44,402 nucleotides of DNA from the NCBI GenBank assembly GCA_019118465.1, contig DWYX01000057.1:1-44402 (forward strand). Direction: 5' to 3'. A model generated the notes under the pieces. The model did no database searches and was not told the DNA's origin. It worked only from the letters and a program-made list of their open reading frames with translations. The stretch comes from Candidatus Limosilactobacillus faecipullorum (GTDB lineage Bacteria > Bacillota > Bacilli > Lactobacillales > Lactobacillaceae). Of this stretch, positions 8,987 to 16,586 are shown in pieces (the stretch's first letter is position 1; the number at the start of each line of letters is the position of its first letter). A program made the position numbers and the translations under genes.

Positions 8987-9014
8987 TTGAACTATCCCCT
9001 AAGTTTGCTAAAAT
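8987..9014 (+). promoter_or_regulatory. Promoter of trxA
   Basis: TTGAAC 8987-8992, 16-base spacer, TAAAAT 9009-9014 preceded by TGC (extended -10). This places transcription start near 9021 and excludes the in-frame ATG at 9013 as the trxA start. Confidence 0.75.
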
Positions 9015-9063
9015 GAGAACTATAGAATTAAAGACTTTTCGTTTAGTTAGAGGAGGAAATCGT

Positions 9064-9378
9064 ATGGCTGTAGCAGTTACGACTGATCAAACTTTTGAAC
9101 AAGATACCCAAAATGGGGTAACCTTAACTGACTTCTGGGCAACTTGGTGTGGTCCTTGTCGGATGCAATCACCAGTAGTCGAAGCATTATCCGAAGAAAT
9201 GGGCGACCAAGTTACCTTCAACAAGCTTGACGTTGATGCTAATCCTGAAACTGCTCAAAAGTTCCGGATCATGAGTATTCCGACCTTACTGGTTAAGAAG
9301 GATGGAAAAGTTGTCGACCAAGTAGTTGGTTACCACAGTAAAGAACAATTGAAGCAAGTCTTGGAACAATATCTATAA
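9064..9378 (+). CDS. trxA: Thioredoxin
   Basis: Cytosolic disulfide reductase of 104 residues, the usual thioredoxin length. The active site WCGPC (Cys29, Cys32) and the cis-proline loop in MSIPTLLV are intact. The start at ATG 9064 follows AGAGGAGGAAAT; a longer frame from 9013 overlaps the promoter and is rejected. The gene has its own promoter and terminator although it follows mutS2, as is common in lactobacilli. Thioredoxin reductase (19751-20683) is its expected electron donor. Confidence 0.97.
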   Translation: MAVAVTTDQTFEQDTQNGVTLTDFWATWCGPCRMQSPVVEALSEEMGDQVTFNKLDVDANPETAQKFRIMSIPTLLVKKDGKVVDQVVGYHSKEQLKQVLEQYL

Positions 9379-9385
9379 TCGATGC

Positions 9386-9426
9386 GAGTTACGGAAGTTC
9401 ACGTTGAACGTTCGTAACTCTTTTTT
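9386..9426 (+). terminator. Rho-independent terminator of trxA
   Basis: GAGTTACG...GTTCA pairs with TGAAC...CGTAACTC ending at 9420, followed by TTTTTT. Confidence 0.88.
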
Positions 9427-9721
9427 ACTAAATATACATCACAAATTTTGCCTTAAATGATCAAAATCAATTTTGAGCACAGTTTACATTATTTGACTTG
9501 TAATGTTGAAACGTTATTTTTCATAAAGTTACAAAAATCATTTATAATGGGAATAACTTAATTTTGTAAGTGCAATCGGTTGCTTGAAATTAAAAAAAGA
9601 TTGTTTAGTGAGTCGCTTTCTTAAACTGACTTACTTAACTTCTTATAAAAAATGAACAAAGTGAGTTTTAGGAAGTGAAATTTGCTATAATCTTAGTTAT
9701 TAAAGGATGGGAGAGTGTCAA
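9427..9721 (+). promoter_or_regulatory. AT-rich upstream region of the EAL gene with promoter
   Basis: Nearly 300 bases without a gene. An extended -10, TGC plus TATAAT at 9686-9691, lies 30 bases before the EAL start. A second TATAAT occurs at 9543-9548 with only a weak -35. A short inverted pair (AGTGAGTC/GACTTACT-like, about 9607-9634) is visible. No repeat-family block is seen here. Confidence 0.5.
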
Positions 9722-10432
9722 ATGGGAAGTTCAATAAATGACCAACTAGTATTGTACTGTCAACCCATCTGTCGGATTGATAAGGCTCTTGGCCACCAAG
9801 TTACCGATTATGAGATTCTGCTTCGTGATAAGCATACAGGTGGTTTCCCGGCCCAGTTTTTCCAAGCTTTAAAAACTCAAGTCTCAGTTCGGAAGGAACT
9901 TGAAGACTGGATGATTGGCCAGTTAACTAATTTGACCCAACGTTGCGATGCTAATTTTGCAATTAATATTGATCCTTGGCAATTAGCATATTCAGATACT
10001 TGGAACTACTTAAAACGGTTGCGGGCAATTTCTTCCCGATTAATAATCGAAGTTACGGAACGGGTAGCGGAATTAAATAATCAAATCGATCAATTTTCTG
10101 ATTATATTGCTCGTTTACGAGAGCTTGGCTTTAAGATTTCCTTTGATGATGTTTCGAGTGGGCAATTTTCACTTCAAGTGGTAGCACAGAATATGGCTTA
10201 CATTGATCGGGCCAAAATTTCCTTAATCGATTTTCGAAACTTGTCACCAGACCAAATTAAAAAATTATTAAATCTATGGGCTAAATTTGCCGAATCAGTT
10301 AAACTTGAATTTGTGGTTGAAGGGATCGAAACGGAAGCAATTGCGGCCGAGTTAGTAAAGCAAAACTATGTCCTTCAGCAAGGCTACTACTGGCAAAAGC
10401 CATTTCCGGTGAGTCAATTAGTAGTTGCATAA
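9722..10432 (+). CDS. Stand-alone EAL domain protein (c-di-GMP phosphodiesterase-like)
   Basis: 236-residue cytosolic protein made of one EAL domain and nothing else. The signature EAL is EIL (residues 31-33, YEILLRD). Other positions are recognisable: NIDPWQL, IIEVTE, FDDVSSG with Asp142-Asp143, DRAKIS, VVEGIETE and QGYYWQKPF. The loop usually reading DFGTG is DVSSG, so hydrolysis of cyclic di-GMP is plausible but not certain; a regulatory role or other ligand is possible. There is no GGDEF protein in the window. ATG 9707 is rejected because AAAGG would abut it; ATG 9722 follows GGGAGAG. Confidence 0.85.
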   Translation: MGSSINDQLVLYCQPICRIDKALGHQVTDYEILLRDKHTGGFPAQFFQALKTQVSVRKELEDWMIGQLTNLTQRCDANFAINIDPWQLAYSDTWNYLKRLRAISSRLIIEVTERVAELNNQIDQFSDYIARLRELGFKISFDDVSSGQFSLQVVAQNMAYIDRAKISLIDFRNLSPDQIKKLLNLWAKFAESVKLEFVVEGIETEAIAAELVKQNYVLQQGYYWQKPFPVSQLVVA

Positions 10433-10441
10433 GAATAAAAG

Positions 10442-10471
10442 AGTTTAAGGTAATCTGCCTTGAACTTTTTT
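10442..10471 (+). terminator. Terminator of the EAL gene
   Basis: AGTTTAAGG (10442-10450) pairs with CCTTGAACT (10458-10466), followed by T residues. Confidence 0.82.
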
Positions 10472-10666
10472 ATTCTTTTATCCAACTTTAAGGCACTTGA
10501 TTTAGATAAAGCAAAATAATTTTCACTCCAATCGGCACCGCGATTGTTTAACTGCTTGATTGTAAACGTATTGTGGCGTAAGCAAGTTTGATTACGCTCA
10601 TTTTTATGACCATAGTTGTCATTAACCTGCTTAAAGTGGCAATAGCAGAGTGAACAATTGACGACG

Positions 10667-10725
10667 AAAAAACGCAACTTGTTAAGGAGACCGAGTTTGG
10701 GTTCCTTAACGAGTTGCGTTTTTAG
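10667..10725. terminator. Large terminator hairpin after yslB
   Basis: A near-perfect stem of about 18 pairs (AACGCAACT...GTTAAGGA with TCCTTAAC...AGTTGCGTT) flanked by A and T runs on both sides. It starts at the yslB stop on the minus strand and could also stop plus-strand readthrough. Confidence 0.85.
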
Positions 10726-11363
10726 TTTTGTTTAGCTTGTTTTTTCGCCTTTTTAGCGGCTAACTTAGCAGCTCGGGCTTCAGCTTTTTGTTGGCGTTTT
10801 TCGCTCCGGGTTAGCTTACGGGGCTTCTTTTCAGTTGGCTTAGGAGAAGTTTTTTCATTAACTTCGGAATTATTATCTAAAGCTGATGCTTGATCAGCTA
10901 ATTTAATGAAGGTAACTAATTCGACTTCGCTTTCATCAGTTACGGCTTCACTTTCGGTAATAATGGTAACCCGGTCTTTTTTGAGCTCGGTTACTTTGGC
11001 TTCGGTTAAGCGGCTAAGTTGAAACTCAATTTCCTTAGCTAGGAAACCAGCTTCGAGGGTAAAAGAGGTATTTTCTTTTTTGATTCCCACTCGTTCTTCA
11101 ACCACTGGGCCAGTGAGTTCCCAAATCCGGGTGTTATTTTTCTCGGTCACTAACTTTAAGTTGCCAAGACCAAGTTGCCGGGTCAAAGTGACTAACTCTG
11201 ATACTGAGGCAATTGGAAATTGCCGGGCCAGATCTTTACCAATCCAGTAAAGAATCCCGTTAGTTTCGTTCCCTAAAATTAGGGGTAGCAAAACATCACG
11301 CATCGTTGCTGCATTGATTCCCCGAACACTATTTGATAGTTGATCATAAAGTTTTTGGGTCAT
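10722..11363 (-). CDS. yslB: YslB family protein (DUF2507)
   Basis: 213-residue cytosolic protein. Residues 1-135 match the DUF2507/YslB fold (VLLPLILGNETNGILYWIGK, then GFLAKEIEFQLSRL). The tail from about 160 is an unusual Lys/Ala/Glu-rich segment ending in repeated KAKKQ-like residues, likely disordered or helical and strongly basic; it makes the protein longer than a usual family member of about 150 residues. Its neighbour murI is divergently transcribed, as expected from Bacillus-type synteny (yslB near racE-rph-ysnA-ysnB). Molecular function unknown. Confidence 0.85.
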   Translation of the reverse strand: MTQKLYDQLSNSVRGINAATMRDVLLPLILGNETNGILYWIGKDLARQFPIASVSELVTLTRQLGLGNLKLVTEKNNTRIWELTGPVVEERVGIKKENTSFTLEAGFLAKEIEFQLSRLTEAKVTELKKDRVTIITESEAVTDESEVELVTFIKLADQASALDNNSEVNEKTSPKPTEKKPRKLTRSEKRQQKAEARAAKLAAKKAKKQAKQN

Positions 11364-11396
11364 TTAATTTACTTCCTTATTTGTCAATCGTGTCTT

Positions 11397-11402
11397 ATTA
11401 TA
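11397..11402 (-). promoter_or_regulatory. Likely -10 element of yslB
   Basis: On the minus strand TGTATAAT gives a TATAAT at 11402-11397, about 34 bases before the yslB start. No clear -35. Confidence 0.45.
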
Positions 11403-11442
11403 CAAAAAAGCTGGTCGTAAACCTAGTGAATTTAACGAAAAC

Positions 11443-11470
11443 TTGCAAAAGTGATTAGAAAAGATAATAA
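11443..11470 (+). promoter_or_regulatory. Likely promoter of murI-rdgB-ysnB
   Basis: TTGCAA at 11443-11448 and TAATAA at 11465-11470 with a 16-base spacer, 45 bases before murI. Confidence 0.5.
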
Positions 11471-11515
11471 TGTAGTTTCAAGCAAAAAACGATTAAAACG
11501 AAAGAGTGTGAAACA

Positions 11516-12313
11516 ATGGATAAGCGACCAATTGGGGTAATGGATTCTGGTTTGGGCGGCCTGTCAGTTGCTCGAGTTCTACAAGAAGAGCTTCCACATG
11601 AATCCTTAGTTTTCGTGGGTGATCAAGGCCACTTTCCTTATGGAACGCAGACGCCAAGTGATATTCAACAGTTAGCACTTGCAATCGGCCGGTTTTTAGT
11701 CACTCAAGATGTTAAGATGATGGTGGTGGCATGTAATACGGCAACGGCAACGGCCTTACCAAACTTACAAGCGGCCTTACCAATTCCAGTGATTGGGATG
11801 ATTATTCCCGGAGTCAAAGCGGCCCTGGCTCAAAAAAAGCATGCCCGGATTGGGGTAATTGCGACGACAGCAACCACTAGTGATGGGGCCTATGTTAAAG
11901 AGATTAAGCACCAGGCTCCGGCAACAACGGTGATTACCAAGGCTACGCAACCCTTAGTAAGTATCGTCGAACATCATTTAACTGGAACACCAAAAGCTCA
12001 AGTAGCGGTTGATGAACAGTTAGCTAGTTTTAAGGCTGAGAAAGTAGATACCTTAATTCTAGGTTGTACTCATTTTCCATTTTTAGCGCCAGAAATTCAC
12101 CAGACCTTGGGAGCAGTTCCGTTGGTTGATCCGGCAGTCGAGGTTGTTGCGACTGTGAAGAAGCAGCTAACCCAACAAGACCAATTAAATCCAGCTGGGG
12201 GTGAAGTAACCTTATACACGACTGGTGAAATTGCTGACCTAAAGCAAGGGGCTGATCAATGGCTAGCCCCAGTACCAATGACCTACCATCAATTAAATTT
12301 AGGAGGGATTTAA
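11516..12313 (+). CDS. murI: Glutamate racemase
   Basis: Cofactor-independent racemase that makes D-glutamate for peptidoglycan. The 265-residue protein has the N-terminal GVMDSGLGGL with Asp10, the first catalytic cysteine in VVACNTATA (Cys73) and the second in LGCTHFPF (Cys184), all intact. It abuts rdgB: its TAA is immediately followed by the rdgB ATG. The adjacency of racemase, nucleotide pyrophosphatase and YsnB phosphoesterase is conserved in Bacillota. Confidence 0.97.
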   Translation: MDKRPIGVMDSGLGGLSVARVLQEELPHESLVFVGDQGHFPYGTQTPSDIQQLALAIGRFLVTQDVKMMVVACNTATATALPNLQAALPIPVIGMIIPGVKAALAQKKHARIGVIATTATTSDGAYVKEIKHQAPATTVITKATQPLVSIVEHHLTGTPKAQVAVDEQLASFKAEKVDTLILGCTHFPFLAPEIHQTLGAVPLVDPAVEVVATVKKQLTQQDQLNPAGGEVTLYTTGEIADLKQGADQWLAPVPMTYHQLNLGGI

Positions 12314-12907
12314 ATGGCAACGATTGTAATTGCAACTAAGAATCCGGGAAAAGCTCGGGAATTTAGTGAAATGTTGACCCCAAAAGGAATTGAAGTAAAA
12401 ACTTTGGCTGATTTTCCGGCGTTTGCGATTGATGAAAATGGGACAACATTTGAAGAAAATGCCACGATTAAAGCCCAAACCGCTTGTCAACAATTAGGGC
12501 TCCCGGTACTGGCTGATGATTCGGGACTAGTAGTGGATGCGTTAAATGGAGCTCCAGGTGTCCATTCGGCCCGGTACGCTGGTGATCACGATGACGCGGC
12601 TAATAATGCTAAGCTTCTTCGTGAATTAGCGGATGTGGCGCCCGAAAAGCGGACGGCTCATTTCCACACAACGATTGTGGGGATGAAACCAGATGGAACT
12701 AAGTTAGTCGCAAATGGGGAAGTTAAAGGCCACATCTTAATGGAATTAACTGGAACCCATGGCTTTGGCTATGACCCATTATTTTACGTCGACGAACTTG
12801 GCACTTCGATGGGGAACTTGACCGCTGACCAAAAGAATGCAATTAGCCATCGAGGGCGGGCCCTCCGTCAGTTCATGGAAAACTTTAATAATTGGTGGGA
12901 AGATTAA
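12314..12907 (+). CDS. rdgB: XTP/dITP diphosphatase (RdgB/HAM1)
   Basis: Cleans the nucleotide pool by hydrolysing dITP, ITP and XTP to the monophosphate. The 197-residue protein shows IATKNPGKAREF at the N-terminus, FEENATIKA, the ADDSGLVVDAL signature, GVHSARYAG, and GFGYDPLFY, all positions expected of the Ham1 family. AGGAGGG of the preceding murI end serves as ribosome binding site. Its stop overlaps the next start by one base. Confidence 0.96.
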   Translation: MATIVIATKNPGKAREFSEMLTPKGIEVKTLADFPAFAIDENGTTFEENATIKAQTACQQLGLPVLADDSGLVVDALNGAPGVHSARYAGDHDDAANNAKLLRELADVAPEKRTAHFHTTIVGMKPDGTKLVANGEVKGHILMELTGTHGFGYDPLFYVDELGTSMGNLTADQKNAISHRGRALRQFMENFNNWWED

Positions 12908-13431
12908 TGAAAGTCTTATTAGTTAGCGATAATCACGGGGATGCCCAAATCCTACAAACCATTCATGATCACTTTGAAGGAAAAGTGGATGCCTTTTTTC
13001 ATTGCGGGGATTCAAATTTGCCAAGCAATGACCCAGTGATGGCTCCTTACCAAACGGTGATTGGCAATACTGATTGGGGATTTACTTATCCCTCGATTGT
13101 TCAAAAAGAATTTCCAGCTGGCAAAGTGGTAATTACCCACGGGCATAAGTATCAAGTCAATACTAGCTTGACACCATTATTGATGCTTGCCAGAGAAAAG
13201 CAAGCTTTGATCATGGGTTTCGGTCACACTCACCAATTAGGATGCGAAGTAGTTAAGGGAACCCTTTTCATCAATCCAGGAAGTATTAGCCAACCGCGGG
13301 GAGAATATACCCGTTTAGGGGGGACTTTCGCAACAGTCGAAGTTACCTCAAATACTTTTGAAGTCCAATACTACACCCGGGATTGCCACCCGGTTAATGA
13401 GTTGAAGTTTAGTTTAAAACTGACTCACTAG
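12907..13431 (+). CDS. YfcE/MJ0936-type metallophosphoesterase (YsnB)
   Basis: 174-residue calcineurin-like phosphodiesterase. Metal-binding motifs in order: VSDNHGD, HCGDSN, GNTDW, THGHKY and GHTHQ, followed by INPGSISQPRG. The usual DxH is DNH here, as in the YfcE group. Substrate is unknown; relatives hydrolyse phosphodiesters in vitro with Mn. ATG 12907 overlaps the rdgB stop; an upstream in-frame TTG at 12892 would overlap rdgB by 16 bases and lacks a ribosome binding site. Confidence 0.92.
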   Translation: MKVLLVSDNHGDAQILQTIHDHFEGKVDAFFHCGDSNLPSNDPVMAPYQTVIGNTDWGFTYPSIVQKEFPAGKVVITHGHKYQVNTSLTPLLMLAREKQALIMGFGHTHQLGCEVVKGTLFINPGSISQPRGEYTRLGGTFATVEVTSNTFEVQYYTRDCHPVNELKFSLKLTH

Positions 13432-13502
13432 AATATGTAAAGAGGGTAGAAAGTAAGCTAAGTTGGTTAGCATACTCCAAGTCTGTTTCTTATAAATAAA
13501 TT

Positions 13503-13549
13503 AAGCGGAGTAAAGTTCGTGGATCGAATTTACTCCGCTTTTTCTTTTT
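13503..13549. terminator. Bidirectional terminator between ysnB and the metalloprotease gene
   Basis: AAGCGGAGTAAA (13503-13514) pairs with TTTACTCCGCTT (13529-13540), with an inner TTCG/CGAA stem and T run. Confidence 0.88.
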
Positions 13550-13584
13550 ACAAGACTACTTAATAGTTCACACTGACTTACTTC

Positions 13585-14292
13585 TTAATTGTCATTTACC
13601 GTCGTTTGCTTAGTGCTAGTAGTTGGTGCCTTAGCATACAATTGTTGGACGGCGGTAATGTCAAGTTGTTGAATGCCGTAGTTGGAGCCAGCCGGTTGCA
13701 TCACTGAAATTTGATTAGTATGGCTGAGCCCAATGGCGTGGCCGAGTTCGTGCTCAGCAGTGTTAACGATCCGTTCGTGAGTATAACCGTACTCCGGGTT
13801 CAAAAGGTAGGCGGTGTTTAAATAAACGTGCCCATCGGTGAAGTAGCCGGTGGCAGTATTAACGGACATATCGGTTAACCCCGCAGCTTGGTCTTGATTA
13901 TTTTGCATGGTGGTCGCAATTAAATTAGCTGATTTTTTATTATTCACGATTTGAAAGGTGAAAGCACCGGTAGCGTTCCAGGCATTAATGGCTTCGCGCA
14001 TGGCGCTATCCAGGGACTGATTTTGAAAATCAAGGTAGATGGTTGCTTTAGCGCTTGTCCACCGACCGTTGGTATCACTGTCGGTTTTTGTAGTTGCTTT
14101 CGTAGTTTGTTTAGTCGTTTTGGTGGTTGAAGGATCATCAAAGCTTGCTTGGAAGCGATTGATGTAATCCTTAACGGCGGCGATCCCGATATTAACTCGA
14201 GTTTGGAAATTTGAGTTGGTTTGATAAAAATGCATCCCGCCCACAAGTAAGATTAAGTAAAATAAAAGCGAGATTAACCGTCGAAACTGCAT
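13585..14292 (-). CDS. Membrane-anchored matrixin-family zinc metalloprotease
   Basis: 235-residue predicted extracellular protease. Residues 6-20 form one hydrophobic anchor without a lipobox; a Thr/Lys-rich linker occupies about 53-72; the catalytic domain follows from about 78. The zinc motif HELGHAIGLSH (181-191) fits HExxHxxGxxH and SVMQP shortly after fits the Met-turn, as in matrixins (peptidase M10). The substrate is unknown; surface or cell-wall protein processing is a guess. GTG 14301 lies right on AGGAA, so ATG 14292 is preferred. Confidence 0.85.
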   Translation of the reverse strand: MQFRRLISLLFYLILLVGGMHFYQTNSNFQTRVNIGIAAVKDYINRFQASFDDPSTTKTTKQTTKATTKTDSDTNGRWTSAKATIYLDFQNQSLDSAMREAINAWNATGAFTFQIVNNKKSANLIATTMQNNQDQAAGLTDMSVNTATGYFTDGHVYLNTAYLLNPEYGYTHERIVNTAEHELGHAIGLSHTNQISVMQPAGSNYGIQQLDITAVQQLYAKAPTTSTKQTTVNDN

Positions 14293-14330
14293 CGGGGTCA
14301 CTTCCTAACTTAGACATTTTTATAGTTTTC

Positions 14331-14345
14331 CTGGAAACGATTGCA
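14331..14345 (+). promoter_or_regulatory. Candidate catabolite-responsive element
   Basis: CTGGAAACGATTGCA matches the CcpA consensus WTGNAANCGNWNNCW except at the first base. It lies between the protease gene and the TIM-paralogue operon and could affect either. Confidence 0.45.
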
Positions 14346-14427
14346 AAATTGATTCAAAGGTAATAGTAATATGATACACTTAAGCTATGAAAATTAAAAT
14401 CAATTTATCTAAAATGGAGGATCTAAC

Positions 14428-15231
14428 ATGCGAAAGCCTTTTATTGCGGCAAACTGGAAAATGCATAAGACGGTTGATGAAGCTTTACAATTTGTCGAAG
14501 AAGTTAAGCGGCGCTTACCAAGTGAAGAGGTCGTAACTTGTGGGCTTGCGGCGCACTTTTTGGCCTTATACCCGATGGTCCAACAGACGAAAGGGATTAA
14601 TTTAGGAATCATCGCGCAAAATTCTTATGACCAATTTTCTGGACCCTTCACGGGTGAAGTAAGTCCTCGGGCTCTTGCGGCAGCCGGAGTTAAGTATGTA
14701 ATGTGCGGCCACATTGAGCGGCGGACGATCTTCCATGAAGATAATGACCTGGTGGCCAAAAAAGTTACCGCTGTTTTACAAGCCGGAATGACGCCGATTA
14801 TCTGTACCGATGAAACGATGGTCCAAAAAGAATTTAACGGTGAAGTTCATTATGTTTTTGCCCAACTAATGAACGTTTTGCACGGGGTTTCCTTTGACCA
14901 GGTTAAAAATGTGATCATTTCCTATGAACCAAGTTGGGCCGTTGGGGTTGGTCAACATGCTAATCCGACCCTTGCGGAAGAAGGATGCCGATTAATTCGC
15001 CAAAGCATCGCTGATACTTACTCTTATGAAGTGGCCGACAAGATTCGAATCCTGTATGGTGGGAGTGTTAACCCCGATAACATCCAAAAGATCATGGATA
15101 AACGTGATATTGATGGCGTTCTAATTGGACGGGCTAGTTTGGATGCTGATAATTTCTTAACGATGGTCAACCGGGTGGCGGAGTTGTATGCCCCGAGGGA
15201 AACAAAACCAATTGAGACCAAGAAGAAGTAG
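14428..15231 (+). CDS. Triosephosphate isomerase paralogue
   Basis: 267-residue TIM-barrel protein clearly of the triosephosphate isomerase family: AANWKMHK at the start (Asn9, Lys11), catalytic His95 in CGHIERR, Glu167 in SYEPSWAVG, and GGSVNPDN for phosphate. It deviates at conserved places: the Ser after His95 is Ile96, the flexible loop reads GVGQHAN instead of GTGKTA, and CIGE is CTDE. A Lys-rich tail extends it. It is not beside gap or pgk, so it is probably not the main glycolytic enzyme; it may accept another sugar phosphate. Good GGAGG site before ATG. Likely co-transcribed with the next gene (28-base gap). Confidence 0.85.
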   Translation: MRKPFIAANWKMHKTVDEALQFVEEVKRRLPSEEVVTCGLAAHFLALYPMVQQTKGINLGIIAQNSYDQFSGPFTGEVSPRALAAAGVKYVMCGHIERRTIFHEDNDLVAKKVTAVLQAGMTPIICTDETMVQKEFNGEVHYVFAQLMNVLHGVSFDQVKNVIISYEPSWAVGVGQHANPTLAEEGCRLIRQSIADTYSYEVADKIRILYGGSVNPDNIQKIMDKRDIDGVLIGRASLDADNFLTMVNRVAELYAPRETKPIETKKK

Positions 15232-15259
15232 TTTAGTTTAACCCTAAAAGGAGGGGGAA

Positions 15260-16381
15260 ATGGCCAATTTAAAAGTGATGATCCCCCTCAGTACTCGGGC
15301 GGGAGTCATTAAATTTGCACCTGTGATTAAGGCGATGCAAGCTGATCAAGTTAATTTTGAACCAGTGGTGGTGGTTGCTTCGCAAAGATATCAGCAACTC
15401 CACTCCGTTTTAGCATACTTTGGTTTAAAACCTGATTTTGAACTCAATGTCGATCCGGTAAATGAACGGGGACAGTTGGATGAACTAAGTCGCTTATTGC
15501 ATAATCTTCAGACAGTGATTAATGCGGCCCAGCCAGATATCATGTTAACTTTAGGAGATACAATTGCAACTTTGGCCGCTAGTTTGAGTGCCTTTTATTG
15601 TCATTTACCAGTTGCCCACATTGAAGCTGGTTTGCGGACCTTTGATAAGCACGAACCATTTCCGGATGAAATGCATCGACAACTTACTGATGCGTTGGCC
15701 GATCTTTATTTTGCCCCAACTGAAGCTGCAAAAGAGAATCTGCTGTTTGAACACCAAGAAGAAGCCCAAGTTGTGGTAACGGGGAATCCAATCGTTGACG
15801 TGGTTCAAAACGAATATGATCCGCAATACGCCAGTGCGCTATTAGCAGGATTACCGGATCATTGCCGGATAATTTTGTTAACCATGGGGCGGGTGGAAAA
15901 TACAGGCCTCCCAATGGAACGGGTGCTTCGGACAGTGCGCGATATTGTCGAAACAAATCCCGATGTGGAGTTAATCTGCCCATTGCCAGTTGATTTCCAA
16001 AGCTTTTCGCTAGCAGAACAGCTATTAGCCAACCATCAGCGGATCCATTTAATGCCGCTAATGACCTTGGGAGATTTTATTAATACTGCGGCGCGGAGCT
16101 ATCTGATTTTGACTGACTCAGCGGGGACGGTTGAAGAAGCCACCGTTTTCCATCGTCCAGTCCTATTACTTCGCCAAAATACCGAACGTCCCGAAGCCTT
16201 ATTTGCCCAAACAACCAAAATTGTGGGGACCGATCCAACCAGTATTCAACAAGCAGTATTCGATCTTTTAAATGACAAGCACCTTTACCGGACTATGGTG
16301 AGTGAAAGTGCTGATATTTTCGGGGATGGTCACGCAGCCGAGCGGATTGTTGCGGAATTGAAGAAACGATTTGTTGATTGA
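15260..16381 (+). CDS. UDP-GlcNAc 2-epimerase-like protein, catalytic residues altered
   Basis: 373-residue GT-B fold protein of the WecB/MnaA family, full length. Conserved parts are LGDTIAT (Asp100), HIEAGLRT (Glu122), PFPDEMHR (Glu137), VTGNPIVD, DSAGTVEEA and NTERPEA. Differences are marked: GTRPEAIK is STRAGVIK, the catalytic THRRE-type His is Gly210 in TMGRVENTG, and the YPVHxNP motif is CPLPVDF. Compared from memory with E. coli WecB, two histidines used in catalysis or UDP binding are gone. It may bind a nucleotide sugar without epimerising it, or do another reaction. AGGAGGGG precedes the ATG. Confidence 0.82.
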   Translation: MANLKVMIPLSTRAGVIKFAPVIKAMQADQVNFEPVVVVASQRYQQLHSVLAYFGLKPDFELNVDPVNERGQLDELSRLLHNLQTVINAAQPDIMLTLGDTIATLAASLSAFYCHLPVAHIEAGLRTFDKHEPFPDEMHRQLTDALADLYFAPTEAAKENLLFEHQEEAQVVVTGNPIVDVVQNEYDPQYASALLAGLPDHCRIILLTMGRVENTGLPMERVLRTVRDIVETNPDVELICPLPVDFQSFSLAEQLLANHQRIHLMPLMTLGDFINTAARSYLILTDSAGTVEEATVFHRPVLLLRQNTERPEALFAQTTKIVGTDPTSIQQAVFDLLNDKHLYRTMVSESADIFGDGHAAERIVAELKKRFVD

Positions 16382-16382
16382 G

Positions 16383-16527
16383 GTAGGGAGAAATATTTGG
16401 CGATGCAAAATTGAGGTCGTGGTTTGGCTCGAACTAGCCAACTTGCTTGGCGTTTGTGAGCCCACACAAGGCCAAGTAGGATAATGCCTCGATTGTAGTT
16501 TCTGTGTAATATTCGGAGGTACGAAAA
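16383..16527 (+). repeat. Interspersed intergenic repeat, short copy after the epimerase-like gene
   Basis: Contains the small hairpin block GCCAACTTGCTTGGCG (16437 onward), present in identical form near 24947, then GGCCAAGTAGGATAATGCC, related to 24611, and TAGTTTCTG...ATTCGGAGGTACGA, related to 3313. No coding potential. Confidence 0.65.
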
Positions 16528-16566
16528 AGGCTGGGAAGAAACACAAGTCTCTTCCCAGCCTCGTTC
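16528..16566. terminator. Terminator shared by the epimerase-like gene and the GtrA gene
   Basis: AGGCTGGGAAGA pairs with the CTTCCCAGCCT ending at 16561; same hairpin type as at 3343, 28212 and 37113. Confidence 0.85.
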
Positions 16567-16586
16567 TTTTGATCTTAGTATAGTCG

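Noticed and set aside
10414-10677. 87-residue minus-strand frame with several cysteines
   Set aside because: Its only start is a TTG inside a terminator stem without ribosome binding site, and its end overlaps the EAL gene and its terminator.
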